Positions 32,825-40,867 of a DNA stretch of 64,000 nucleotides are shown one piece after another; positions within the stretch are counted from its first letter, which is position 1; every line of letters begins with the position of its first letter. The notes beneath the pieces were generated by a model. It saw only the letters and a list, made by a program, of their open reading frames with translations. It was not told the origin of the DNA and ran no database searches. Made by a program: the position numbers and the translations under genes. Source of the DNA: Geoglobus acetivorans (GTDB lineage: Archaea; Halobacteriota; Archaeoglobi; Archaeoglobales; Archaeoglobaceae); contig NZ_CP087714.1 of the NCBI RefSeq assembly GCF_039641995.1, forward strand, positions 1,488,001 through 1,552,000. Direction: 5' to 3'.

Positions 32825-33698
32825 CTATCCTCCCTCCTATGTATTCACCAGCGTTGGTCGAGATCACATACCCCCTCACATTGTGCACCTGCACATCCAC
32901 ATTGACAGTCCCGCTGTACTGGTTTATCTCGCCTGTCAGGTCAAACGTGTCTATCGTTTCGTTTCCCGTAACGTCTATAACTCTCACTCTATTTATGTCG
33001 ACTCTCATCCAGGGCTCGGTGGCAGACTGATTGTCGTTCCTACCGGTGATGACGATTACGAACGAACCAACAGGAGTATCAACGTTAAATTCGTAATTGA
33101 CCGTGTTTGGCGTGTCAACCTTGCTGGAGATGTTAGACACGCTTGTGGTATTCTCAAAGGCTATTATTCTCTCGTATTTTGCCACATTCTTCCAGTCAGG
33201 TATAGGGTCGCCAATCAAGAGCATCGGCTGACCGCCGTACGTGGAATACCTGAGGTTGGATGAATTGCTCGACAGAAGTTGAAGGGATATGTTAAATCCA
33301 AATACTCTGTCTGGAGTTTCCAGCCCCAGAGCTTTTCTGATTCCGTCCTTCCCAGCCGAAAGATAAAGGTTCTTCAGTGCATCTATCTTCTCCGGGTTGA
33401 GCACATTTACCTGAGATCCCATCAATCCCGGCCTGACCTCTACGTTCTGCTGAGTGTAGTACTTTTCCCAGTCGGTTCCGTTGACACTTCCGTTGCTCCA
33501 GTATCCGGGATCCTCAACAAGCAGGGCGGAAATCCTGTAAGTCAGCGGGTAGAGATAGATCTCGCTTCTCTCAGAGGCGAAGATTGCCGGGATGTACTGG
33601 ATGATGAATATAAAACTCAGGAGAAAAATTGTCAGACCTATGAGAATATCGAGACTGAGCTTGCCCTCGTCATTTCTCATTTTTCCACTGCTTTTCAT
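32796..33698 (-). CDS. prepilin-like secreted protein, first gene of operon
   Basis: 300 residues. The likely mature start is near GKLSLDILIGLTIFLL, a class III-like signal, then a long extracellular Asn/Ser/Thr-rich domain with several N-x-S/T sites and many beta strands. TATA (GAATATAAAC, about 33706-33715 on the minus strand) places the transcription start near 33684; an internal ATG at 33680 would then be a leaderless start, as an alternative to ATG 33698. Heads the six-gene pilin-like operon. Confidence 0.7.
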   Translation of the reverse strand: MKSSGKMRNDEGKLSLDILIGLTIFLLSFIFIIQYIPAIFASERSEIYLYPLTYRISALLVEDPGYWSNGSVNGTDWEKYYTQQNVEVRPGLMGSQVNVLNPEKIDALKNLYLSAGKDGIRKALGLETPDRVFGFNISLQLLSSNSSNLRYSTYGGQPMLLIGDPIPDWKNVAKYERIIAFENTTSVSNISSKVDTPNTVNYEFNVDTPVGSFVIVITGRNDNQSATEPWMRVDINRVRVIDVTGNETIDTFDLTGEINQYSGTVNVDVQVHNVRGYVISTNAGEYIGGRIVAKLVVAVW

Positions 33699-33837
33699 TC
33701 ATAGTTTATATTCCAGCGAACAATTTTAGTTTTTTGGTTCGTTACAGATTCCTGCAATTTCCCATGGCACCCGGGTTGAGACAACATACTGAATTCGTTG
33801 AACCATAAATTTCATAAACCATACCCGGTGAGATAAT

Positions 33838-33900
33838 GCAGACGGAAAGGAGTGAGCCCCTCTGAGGCCTCACTGTCGCATTTCCTTCATCTCCGCCTGC
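33838..33900 (+). ncRNA. structured leader hairpin upstream of tRNA-Leu
   Basis: GCAG-A-CGGA (33838-33846) pairs with TCCG-C-CTGC (33892-33900) with a single A-C mismatch; AAGG/CCTT and AGTGAG (33851-33856)/CTCACT (33869-33874) continue the stem. It directly abuts the first tRNA base. TATA-like sequences at 33804-33818 put a transcription start close to its 5' arm, so it may be part of the pre-tRNA or an independent small RNA. No known family recognised. Confidence 0.35.
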
Positions 33901-33984
33901 GCGGGGGTTGCCGAGTCAGGAAAAGGCGCGGGATTGAGGGTCCCGTCCCGTAGGGGTCCGAGGGTTCAAATCCCTCCCCCCGCA
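33901..33984 (+). tRNA. tRNA-Leu (anticodon GAG)
   Basis: Acceptor GCGGGGG/CCCCCGC, D-arm GCCGAG...AAGGC, anticodon stem CGGGA/TCCCG with loop TTGAGGG (anticodon GAG), a long variable arm (type II tRNA, as expected of Leu), T-arm GAGGGTTCAAATCCCTC, discriminator A. No intron. Confidence 0.96.
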
Positions 33985-34237
33985 TCCGATTTTTCAAACG
34001 AAAATTATCTGAAGTTCTGCGAAATGATTGAGCTGAAATCCATTACGGATGATGAAAAACGCCGGTATAAGAAAGCTGTTTCTGATTTTATTAAATTCAC
34101 CGATAATAATTTTGAGAATAGCTCGATTGTTATTTATCTAAACTAAATCAAACAATCAGTCCATCCCAATGTGACTTTTGCTTTTTTGTAGGTAGTCAGT
34201 GAAGGCTTTTTAAACTTTCAAGAACATACATTCGGTT

Positions 34238-34489
34238 ATGAGACTCTATGCAGTTCTCTGGAAAGAGGGGAATCTGTTTTTCATCAAGGAGTTTTTCACC
34301 GGAGTAACTACGCAGGGAGAAACAATGGACAAAGCGGTTGAAAATATGCGGGAGGCTGCGAGGATGTATCTCGAAAAGATGCCCGAAGTTCTGGAGGAGA
34401 TAGAGGAGAGGGATGTCATTGGCGTAATAAATGTCGAAATCGATACGTTATTTGATGAAAACCTGTTTGAATCTGAAAATTCGATATGA
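34238..34489 (+). CDS. HicB-like antitoxin, without a visible HicA
   Basis: 83 residues. The N-terminal beta-alpha fold with GVTTQGETMDKAVENMREA matches the HicB/UPF0150 family, which forms the partial RNase-H-like domain of HicB antitoxins. A HicA toxin (small dsRBD-like protein with a GSH catalytic motif) is not found on either strand within 300 bp, so this may be an orphan or a regulatory relic. TTTTTAAAC lies about 27 bp upstream of ATG 34238 (leaderless). A hairpin terminator follows at 34505. Confidence 0.7.
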   Translation: MRLYAVLWKEGNLFFIKEFFTGVTTQGETMDKAVENMREAARMYLEKMPEVLEEIEERDVIGVINVEIDTLFDENLFESENSI

Positions 34490-34504
34490 TCTCGGTTTTT
34501 AGAC

Positions 34505-34530
34505 AGGCTCCTGCGAGCCTTTGCTTTTCT
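34505..34530 (+). terminator. hairpin with T-rich tail after hicB
   Basis: AGGCTC and GAGCCT (34505-34510 and 34515-34520) form a perfect 6-bp stem with loop CTGC, followed by TTGCTTTTCT. It resembles a bacterial intrinsic terminator and is unusual here, where most genes end at plain T-runs. It lies 16 bp after the hicB stop. Confidence 0.55.
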
Positions 34531-34756
34531 CTGTTTACACTCTGTTTTTGAAATGCTCTGCAATTTGATGGAGTTCAATGCAGGCAAAAATTTGAAATAT
34601 GATTCTGAAATGGGAACATTATTCTCAAAAATTGCTTCTAATCGGTTTTCCGCATGCTTCACTGGCCAGTGTACTTCGTCAAAAAGATGCTTAACAATTC
34701 TTGAAGTGGAGTCCCATGAAATCAGGGTTTCATCCTTGCTGGCAAAATCAGAAATA

Positions 34757-34831
34757 TGGGCCCGCGGGGGTTTGAACCCCGGACCTTGCGCTTATCAGGC
34801 GCACGCTCTAACCAGGCTGAGCCACGGGCCC
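34757..34831 (-). tRNA. tRNA-Ile (anticodon GAT)
   Basis: Minus-strand acceptor GGGCCCG/CGGGCCC, D-arm GGCTCAG...GAGC, anticodon stem and loop with CTGATAA (anticodon GAT), T-arm GGGGTTCAAACCCC, discriminator A. TATA TTTATAAA (34906-34913, minus strand) is about 75 bp upstream, leaving a leader of about 50 nt. Confidence 0.96.
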
Positions 34832-34835
34832 TTTT

Positions 34836-34894
34836 CTGGCAGGATATGCCAGTTCTGCGTGCATGCATGTGCGCCTTTAGCGCTATGATGCATG
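34836..34894 (-). other. palindromes in the tRNA-Ile leader
   Basis: Minus strand: CTGGCA-TATCC-TGCCAG (34852-34836) forms a 6-bp hairpin four bases before the tRNA. Further upstream CATGCAT and ATGCATG (34894-34888 and 34868-34862) pair over 7 bp around GCGC-TAAAG-GCGC. The predicted start at about 34884 would place only the first hairpin wholly in the transcript. Confidence 0.3.
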
Positions 34895-34982
34895 GTTGGC
34901 TTGTGTTTATAAAAGTGTTGGTAGCTCCACCTTATCGGGCTTGCTGTTCTGGTGGGGGCGTATTAAGTGCGGGCAGTGCTCA

Positions 34983-35747
34983 TCACATCCAGAAACCATG
35001 AGCATAGATAAACTCCTTTGACTCGAGAATCGCATCTTCGTCTCTGAGCTCGAGGGTCAGATAGTTTCTGTAATTTTTTGGTATTATCGAGAAATCTATG
35101 CTCCCTGCGCCGAGTTTCAGATGTTCGTCAAAATCGCCCCTGTTATCGTGGAGGTGAACGTTTATGACTCTGTCGAAATTCTCCCTGAAGAGATCATGTC
35201 CCTCTTTTACCGCATAATGTCCGATGTCAAATGTTAGCCAGACATCAGTTTCGTTGATTATTCTCTCCAGACCCTTCTTTATTCCTCCTGAAATGCCTAT
35301 CGTGTTCTCTATTGCGATGATCTCATTTTCTCTGACGAATGGCAGGAATTCTTCTGTAAGGACCTTCTCATTGTGCCTGTCGAACCACTCCTCCCGGAAA
35401 ATAAACCCCCTCGATGTGATGAAACCGGGATTCCATCCGATATGGACTGTAACTACTTTCGCTTCGCTTTTTTCCGCAAAATACAGCGTTTTTCTAAGCT
35501 CTTCGTAACTGGCCTGCCTGGCAACATCGCTTATTGCGAGAAAGTTGGTGGTAATGGCGGGAGCGTGTATCAGCACGTCTATCTCGTAGCTCATGGAAAG
35601 CTCTGAAACCTGCTGAGGGTGAATGGCAGAATAGTGGTAGTGGGGGTGATCCATCAAAAGCTCCACATGGTTGAAACCGTTTTCTGCTGCAAACTCAAAC
35701 GCCTGCTCTAAGCAGTGTTCAACATCGGGCTGAAAACCAAGAATCAT
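34983..35747 (-). CDS. TIM-barrel sugar isomerase/endonuclease IV-like protein
   Basis: 254 residues of the AP-endonuclease-2/xylose-isomerase-like TIM barrel: NGFNHVELLMDHPHYH, IDVLIHAPA, VTVHIGWNPG, IAIENT, LTFDIGHYA and VHLHDN contain the His, Glu and Asp residues that bind two or three metals. Sugar-phosphate isomerase/epimerase is the general assignment; the substrate is unknown. It lies 4 bp after the argB stop on the same strand, so probably one operon. Confidence 0.75.
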   Translation of the reverse strand: MILGFQPDVEHCLEQAFEFAAENGFNHVELLMDHPHYHYSAIHPQQVSELSMSYEIDVLIHAPAITTNFLAISDVARQASYEELRKTLYFAEKSEAKVVTVHIGWNPGFITSRGFIFREEWFDRHNEKVLTEEFLPFVRENEIIAIENTIGISGGIKKGLERIINETDVWLTFDIGHYAVKEGHDLFRENFDRVINVHLHDNRGDFDEHLKLGAGSIDFSIIPKNYRNYLTLELRDEDAILESKEFIYAHGFWM

Positions 35748-35751
35748 GCTA

Positions 35752-36624
35752 TCACCGGTGTACCATGGTTCCTATTCCCTCCTTTGTAAACAGCTCAAGA
35801 AGAATTGAGTGTTCAATTGAGCCGTTTATTATGTGCACCTTCTCCACACCATTTTTCAGGGCATTCAGTGCAGCTTCTGCTTTGGGTATCATGCCTCCCG
35901 AGAGCATACCTGCTTTCAGAAGATTTTCAAGCTCTTCTGCGCTCATTTTCGATATGAGTGAACTTTCATCATTAACATCCCTGTAAATCCCGTTGACGTC
36001 GGTGAGCATGATCATTTTCTTGGCTCTGAGCGCTCCGGCAACGTCTCCCGCCACAATGTCTGCATTCATGTTGTATATGTTACCGTTTAGATCTGCAGCA
36101 ACCGGCGATATGACCGGAATGTATCCGTTATCTATCAGAATTTCCAGGATTCTGGGATTTACGTACTCAGTTTCGCCAACGTAGCCGAGATCGACCTCGA
36201 CCTCACTCTCACCGATTCTTTTCTTCACCTTCTTTTTTCTTGCTATGACGAGCAGACCGTCCTTACCTGAGATTCCAACGGCCTTCGCACCGTTCTTTAT
36301 GAAATATGAGATGATCTTTGAATTTATCTTTCCATCGAGAACCATCTCTACTATTTCTATCGTATCCTCGTCTGTTATCCTCAACCCGTCGATGAATTTT
36401 GGCTTTATACCGAACTTCTCCATTTTCTCGCTTATCTCTGGCCCCCCTCCATGCACGACCACGGGCTTAATGCCTACGAAATAAAGCAGCATTATATCTC
36501 TCACTGTCTGTTCGAGCATCTCATCGCTGACCATTGCATGACCGCCTATCTTGATTACCATCGTCTGACCGTGGAATTCCTTGATGTACGGGAGGGCTTC
36601 AAGAAGGGTGCTCACTTTTTCCAT
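35752..36624 (-). CDS. argB: acetylglutamate kinase
   Basis: 290 residues. VIKIGGHAM (the Lys-Gly-Gly ATP site), VHGGGPEIS (acetylglutamate-binding), and SPVAADLNGNIYNMNADIVAGDVAGAL (late ATP/substrate loop) are canonical amino-acid-kinase-family motifs of ArgB. Phosphorylates N-acetylglutamate in arginine biosynthesis. No other arg gene is adjacent. Followed by the TIM-barrel gene, which is not a known arginine enzyme. Confidence 0.93.
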   Translation of the reverse strand: MEKVSTLLEALPYIKEFHGQTMVIKIGGHAMVSDEMLEQTVRDIMLLYFVGIKPVVVHGGGPEISEKMEKFGIKPKFIDGLRITDEDTIEIVEMVLDGKINSKIISYFIKNGAKAVGISGKDGLLVIARKKKVKKRIGESEVEVDLGYVGETEYVNPRILEILIDNGYIPVISPVAADLNGNIYNMNADIVAGDVAGALRAKKMIMLTDVNGIYRDVNDESSLISKMSAEELENLLKAGMLSGGMIPKAEAALNALKNGVEKVHIINGSIEHSILLELFTKEGIGTMVHR

Positions 36625-36663
36625 GGTTCTGGATACCTGCGATTTAATAAAAAGATTGTTGAT

Positions 36664-37320
36664 TTACTCGATGGCCTTTCTCAGTATCAGTCTGACATGC
36701 TCTCTGGCAGAATCTATTACGTTCATTTTCACGTCCCCCTCGCTGATGGCGATCGGCAGTTCAGTACATCCGAGAATTACTGCATCAGCATCATATTTAT
36801 TGATAATTTCCACAAGTCTGTTTTTTCTCTGCAAGTTTCCAAAAACGAGATCTTCGAAGATTATTGAATTGATCTCTTCAACCTCTTCAGGAATTGTGAC
36901 CTCAAATCCGGATTTTTCAAGTTCTTTTCTGTAGAATCCCTCTTTCATGGTCGTCCTTGTTCCTGTGAGCAGGAGCCTCTCTGCTCCAATCTCTCTTGCC
37001 CTCTCCGCCACCGCATCGATTATGCTGACGAAGTCGGATTCTGCAATCTTTTCAAGCTCGGGAAGGACTTTGTGCGGTGTGTTGGATGCGATTGCGAGCA
37101 GCTCTGCTCCTGCCCTTTCAAGTGATTTTACTGCACTGCTGAGAATCTTTAACCTCGTCTCCCAGTCAGAATTCAGAAATTCGGAGAAATTGATGCTGTA
37201 TATCACCATTTCCGGATACACGTTGCTTTCAAAGTTCTCTCTCGAAAGCCGGATGAACTCCTGGTAGTAGTACAGAGTGGATTCAGGACTAAGTCCACCA
37301 ATAATTCCGATTCTTTTCAT
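36664..37320 (-). CDS. Asp/Glu racemase family protein with Ser/Cys pair
   Basis: 218 residues. GLSPESTLYYY is the N-terminal loop, ASNTPHK the first catalytic segment and LGCTELP the second. The first catalytic position is S79 rather than the usual Cys, while C185 is present. In the E. coli YgeA-type racemases a non-Cys residue (Thr) at the first position still allows activity on one stereoisomer, so this may be a one-base racemase or isomerase. Divergent from the Mo-protein, with a TATA stretch near 37345 in between. Confidence 0.8.
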   Translation of the reverse strand: MKRIGIIGGLSPESTLYYYQEFIRLSRENFESNVYPEMVIYSINFSEFLNSDWETRLKILSSAVKSLERAGAELLAIASNTPHKVLPELEKIAESDFVSIIDAVAERAREIGAERLLLTGTRTTMKEGFYRKELEKSGFEVTIPEEVEEINSIIFEDLVFGNLQRKNRLVEIINKYDADAVILGCTELPIAISEGDVKMNVIDSAREHVRLILRKAIE

Positions 37321-37367
37321 GAGCTTGGATTTTTCGCCACACTAAATATATTTTGGGATAAGGTTAA

Positions 37368-37931
37368 ATGCAAAAATGTCCTATCCTGTGCATGCTCCCA
37401 CCCGGACAGTTTGAGGAGGAAAAGCTCAGAGTGCTCAATATCTCGTCAATTCCCGAGATTGATGCTGACGATTACACGCTCAAAATCGGTGGGTGTGTGA
37501 GTAATGAACTCGAATTCTCCTACGGGGATTTGCTGGAAATGAGACAGGTTGAGGCAGAAGTTTCCGCACACTGCGTTGAGGGATGGAGTGTTACGGGGCT
37601 GGAATGGGAAGGAGTTCCGGCTGAAGAGATAATTTCCCTGTCTCGCCCTGCTGAAGCGAAATTCGTTCTTTTGAAATGTCTTGACGGATACACTACCTGT
37701 GTCCCTTTAAACTATTTCCAGCACGGAATTTTTGCCCTCAGGCTTAACGGGCAAACAATTCCTCCCGAACACGGATATCCTGTCAGGGCAGTAATTCCAG
37801 ACCTCTATTTCTGGAAGAGTGCAAAGTGGGTGGAGGAAGTGGAGTTTCTCGAGGAATATGTGGATGGGTACTGGGAAAGCAGGGGTTATCACAGCGTGGG
37901 TGATGCATGGCTTGAGCAGAGAAGGAAGTGA
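37368..37931 (+). CDS. sulfite-oxidase/YedY-type molybdopterin protein, no export signal
   Basis: 187 residues. C69 (SAHCVEGWSVTGLEWEGV) is the molybdenum-ligand cysteine of the sulfite oxidase family; GYPVRAVIPDLYFWKSAKWVEEVEF is the following pterin-binding stretch. MsrP/YedY-type enzymes carry a Tat signal, but here the protein begins MQKCPILC, with two cysteines and no signal, so a cytoplasmic role is likely. Substrate not assignable. Leaderless-type TATA (AATATATTT, about 37343-37351). The 3' end overlaps the next gene by 29 nt. Confidence 0.8.
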   Translation: MQKCPILCMLPPGQFEEEKLRVLNISSIPEIDADDYTLKIGGCVSNELEFSYGDLLEMRQVEAEVSAHCVEGWSVTGLEWEGVPAEEIISLSRPAEAKFVLLKCLDGYTTCVPLNYFQHGIFALRLNGQTIPPEHGYPVRAVIPDLYFWKSAKWVEEVEFLEEYVDGYWESRGYHSVGDAWLEQRRK

Positions 37932-38775
37932 CAGGACAAAGTGGATAGTTCTCACTTTCACGATAATTTTCTGGGGTCTCGCATTCACGGCAATCAAACA
38001 TGCCGTTCAGGTCCTCAGTCCTTTCGAGCTTGCGTTTCTGAGGTTTCTCGTTGCCGATTTTCTTTTCATACTGACCGTGTTTTTTAAGGGATACCGGATC
38101 AGGAGAAAAGATATTCCCACGGTTTTCGTTCTCGGCTTTTTTGGAGTTACGGTTTATCACGTCTGTCTGAATGCAGGAGAGATGTACATTCCTTCGGGAA
38201 TCGCCAGCCTCATCATCTCCACAGCTCCGGTATTCGTTCTTGTTCTCTCTGCCGTGTTTTTGAAGGAAGGGATCACCTACAGAAAGGTTGCAGGCATAGC
38301 GATTGCACTGGTTGGTGTTTATGTTCTCTCGAGACCTGACAGTGCCGGTCATCTGATCGGAGTTCTTCTTGTACTTATCTCCACCATCTCAGCTGCAATA
38401 TATACTGTTCTCGGCAAATCCACCCTGAAAAGGTATTCTTCAGGAGTTTTGACGTCTTACGTAATGCTCTTCGGCTCTGTGCCACTCTCCATCTATGCAC
38501 CATCGTCATTTGAGAAGCTTCTGGAGCTTGATGCGATCACCATTCTTTCGGTGGTTTTTCTGGGCGTATTCTCAACATACCTCGCCTATCAGGGATGGTA
38601 TTATGTCCTGAAAAGGGAGGAAGCGTCGAGAGCATCGGTCTTTCTCAATGCAATTCCTGTGGTTTCCATAGTGGCGGGCAGTCTTCTCTTATCGGAGCCG
38701 ATAACGCTATCGACTCTCGCCGGAGGTGCGATGATACTCGCCGGAATCCTCATTGTGCTGAGGGCAAAAAGTTAA
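37903..38775 (+). CDS. EamA/DMT family membrane transporter
   Basis: 290 residues with ten hydrophobic segments in two EamA repeats (LSPFELAFLRFLVADFL; LGVFSTYLAYQGWYYVLKREEASRASVF). Members export metabolites or amino acids; the substrate is unknown. ATG 37903 overlaps the Mo-protein gene; an alternative TTG is at 37912. The gene is coupled to the upstream one, possibly for a shared substrate. Confidence 0.82.
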   Translation: MHGLSREGSDRTKWIVLTFTIIFWGLAFTAIKHAVQVLSPFELAFLRFLVADFLFILTVFFKGYRIRRKDIPTVFVLGFFGVTVYHVCLNAGEMYIPSGIASLIISTAPVFVLVLSAVFLKEGITYRKVAGIAIALVGVYVLSRPDSAGHLIGVLLVLISTISAAIYTVLGKSTLKRYSSGVLTSYVMLFGSVPLSIYAPSSFEKLLELDAITILSVVFLGVFSTYLAYQGWYYVLKREEASRASVFLNAIPVVSIVAGSLLLSEPITLSTLAGGAMILAGILIVLRAKS

Positions 38776-38790
38776 ATCCAATTGCCATAC

Positions 38791-39864
38791 ATGCCGTCTG
38801 TGGATACAATAACCAAATCCTACCTGAAACAAAAATTTTCGGAGTATTATTCCAGAAATGGGGTTTACACCCCTGGGAGATTTGAGACAAGAGAATGGGC
38901 CTTTGTGAACGTCGATTCCATTCCGGAATTTATCATGCACAGGCACATCGCATTTCAAAACGAAATTGAACTCAGGGGTTACCTTATGAAGAACACACCG
39001 CTCCATGCATATTTCTCATCTGCATACTATGAAAAACCGGATGCAGAAAAAATGGACGATAAGGGATGGAAGGGGGCAGACCTCATATTTGACATTGATG
39101 CTGACCACCTGCCCAGGGGTGGCCTTGAAGAGGCGAAAAAGCAGATTGTAAGGCTTTATGACCTGCTGGAATCCGATTTCGGGATTGAGGATATGATGCT
39201 TGTGTTCTCGGGGGGAAGGGGATACCACATACACGTCCATGATGAGGAATTTCTCGCTCTCGGCTCCGCTGAGAGGAGAGAGATAGTGGATTATGTATCT
39301 CTAAATGGGGTTTCGTACGATAATCTCATGCTTCAGTCAACCCAGTATTCGAGGATATCCGGCTGTATGGCAAAAATTCTCGAGAACGCAATAAAGAGGG
39401 ATCTGCTTACTGAGATTTTCAGGATAAAGAAGAAAACTGCCGATAATCTGAAGGATATTTTTGCCAGAAACAGGGAGAAAATATACTCCGGAGATTTCAG
39501 AACATTGCCCAGAACAGTCAGGAAATCGATGGAGATCGTTTTTGAAAAGTGTGTGGATGCAATAAGGGTCCACGTGGACCCACCTGTTACCGCTGACGTT
39601 AAGAGGTTGATCAGGCTCCCCGGGTCGCTTCACGGAAAAACGTCGTTGAGAGTTACACCTCTCGACAGAGACGGCATCGAGGAGTTTGAACCCTTCAGGG
39701 ATGCTGTCGTGTTTGGAGATGAGCAGGTTAGAGTCAGAGTGCTCAGCAATGTAAAGTTTAAATTGAAAGGCGAGGAATTCAGACTCAGGGCGGGCAAACA
39801 TGAGCTGCCGGAATACGCAGCAGTATTCCTGATATGTAGGAACAGGGCACTTTACGGGTGGTGA
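38791..39864 (+). CDS. priS: DNA primase small subunit PriS
   Basis: 357 residues. FDID (D101 and D103) and SGGRGYHIHV carry the catalytic metal ligands and the RGYH motif of the archaeal-eukaryotic primase; LPGSLHGKTSLRV is the third motif. It makes RNA/DNA primers with PriL (not in this window). Starts at ATG 38791 (TTG 38782 alternative). GINS overlaps or abuts its stop, forming a replication unit. Confidence 0.93.
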   Translation: MPSVDTITKSYLKQKFSEYYSRNGVYTPGRFETREWAFVNVDSIPEFIMHRHIAFQNEIELRGYLMKNTPLHAYFSSAYYEKPDAEKMDDKGWKGADLIFDIDADHLPRGGLEEAKKQIVRLYDLLESDFGIEDMMLVFSGGRGYHIHVHDEEFLALGSAERREIVDYVSLNGVSYDNLMLQSTQYSRISGCMAKILENAIKRDLLTEIFRIKKKTADNLKDIFARNREKIYSGDFRTLPRTVRKSMEIVFEKCVDAIRVHVDPPVTADVKRLIRLPGSLHGKTSLRVTPLDRDGIEEFEPFRDAVVFGDEQVRVRVLSNVKFKLKGEEFRLRAGKHELPEYAAVFLICRNRALYGW

Positions 39865-39866
39865 TC

Positions 39867-40421
39867 ATGAATATTGATGATCTGCTGATACTGATTGAGA
39901 AGAGCAGAGAAAAGATTGAAAAAATTGAGGAAGACCTTTATTTCAGAATTAAGGAGCGAATTGACGAGCTTAATCAGCTCAGAAAAGAAGCGGATGACGA
40001 TGAGTTTACGAAAATCGATGAAGAACTGAGAACACTCAAGAGAATTCAGAAAAGGATTTTCGAGATGAGAACCTTCAAGATAATCAAACTTGCCTGGGCG
40101 GACATCTGTGAGACTGAAAGCGGGATCGAGGGCAGAGAGAACCTGATTGAAGTTGAGAGAGAGTTTTACAGAAAGCTGAGAGACCTTCTGACCGACTTCC
40201 GGAAATCGGTTATTGAAGGTCAGCCCGTTCACGAGTCGGCAGAAGAATTGCCTGATTCTGAGAGGGTTCTGGTAAGAGTAAGGCAGGATGTGCCTGAATT
40301 CGAGGGTGTTGATGGAAAAACATATAAATTGAGAAGGGAGGATGTGGTATTGATTCCCTCCCTTAATGCTAACGCGTTAATCAAAAGCGGAGTTGCTGAA
40401 AAAATAGAGGTGAAAAGATGA
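39867..40421 (+). CDS. GINS complex subunit (GINS51/Gins15 type)
   Basis: 184 residues. The N-terminal alpha-helical A domain (IDDLLILIEKSREKIEKIE...FRIKERI) is followed by the B domain, in which FEGVDGKTYKLRREDVVLIPSLNANALIKSG is the usual beta fold. GINS binds MCM helicase and primase at the fork. ATG 39867, with GGTGGTG before it, sits 3 nt past the priS stop. The next gene overlaps by 4 nt. Confidence 0.85.
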   Translation: MNIDDLLILIEKSREKIEKIEEDLYFRIKERIDELNQLRKEADDDEFTKIDEELRTLKRIQKRIFEMRTFKIIKLAWADICETESGIEGRENLIEVEREFYRKLRDLLTDFRKSVIEGQPVHESAEELPDSERVLVRVRQDVPEFEGVDGKTYKLRREDVVLIPSLNANALIKSGVAEKIEVKR

Positions 40422-40696
40422 AGTATCCGAAAAAGGTCAAGACATATTGCAAATACTGCAACAAGCATACTGTTCATGAAGTGGAAAGGGTAAGCAAGGG
40501 TAGGCAGAGTTCGCTCAGATGGATTAACAGGCAAAAGAAAAGGAGAGGCAAGGTTGGTAACCTCGGAAAGTTCAGCAAGGTTCCTGGTGGAGACAAGCCC
40601 ACAAAGAAGGTGAACATCAGATGGAGATGCACCGAGTGCGGTAAGGCAGAACATCGCCCCACCTGGAGAGCCAAGAGGTTTGAACTTGTGGGGTGA
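40418..40696 (+). CDS. rpl44e: 50S ribosomal protein L44e
   Basis: 92 residues, basic, with zinc ligands C11/C14 (CKYC) and C71/C74 (CTEC). The 92-residue length and KKVNIRW lead-in are as in archaeal L44e. ATGA overlap with the GINS stop joins it to the replication genes, an arrangement common in archaea. Confidence 0.96.
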   Translation: MKYPKKVKTYCKYCNKHTVHEVERVSKGRQSSLRWINRQKKRRGKVGNLGKFSKVPGGDKPTKKVNIRWRCTECGKAEHRPTWRAKRFELVG

Positions 40697-40702
40697 TGCG
40701 GC

Positions 40703-40867
40703 ATGAACAGGTTCCTGAAGGTGAAGTGTCCGGACTGTGAGAATGAGCAGGTTGTGTTTGAGAGGGCCTCCACATACGTGAAGTGTCTCGTTTGCGGGAG
40801 AACTCTCCTTGAGCCGACCGGAGGAAAGGCGAGGCTGAAGGCAGAGGTGCTTCAGGCATTTGTCTGA
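40703..40867 (+). CDS. rps27e: 30S ribosomal protein S27e
   Basis: 54 residues starting at ATG 40703 ([12 protein letters not shown]), with zinc ligands C9, C12, C28 and C31, and terminator TGA at 40865. Length and ligands are those of archaeal S27e. It follows rpl44e after 6 bp. Its end overlaps the TTG start of the next gene by 8 nt. Confidence 0.94.
   Translation: MNRFLKVKCPDCENEQVVFERASTYVKCLVCGRTLLEPTGGKARLKAEVLQAFV

Noticed and set aside
34024-34146. 40-codon frame after tRNA-Leu (MIELKSITDDEKRRYKK...)
   Set aside because: Short, no Shine-Dalgarno or TATA box at the right distance, no family; base composition does not differ from the gap.
34490-34756. Hidden hicA gene after hicB
   Set aside because: Neither strand shows the GSH-containing HicA motif; frames are broken by the hairpin and the tRNA.
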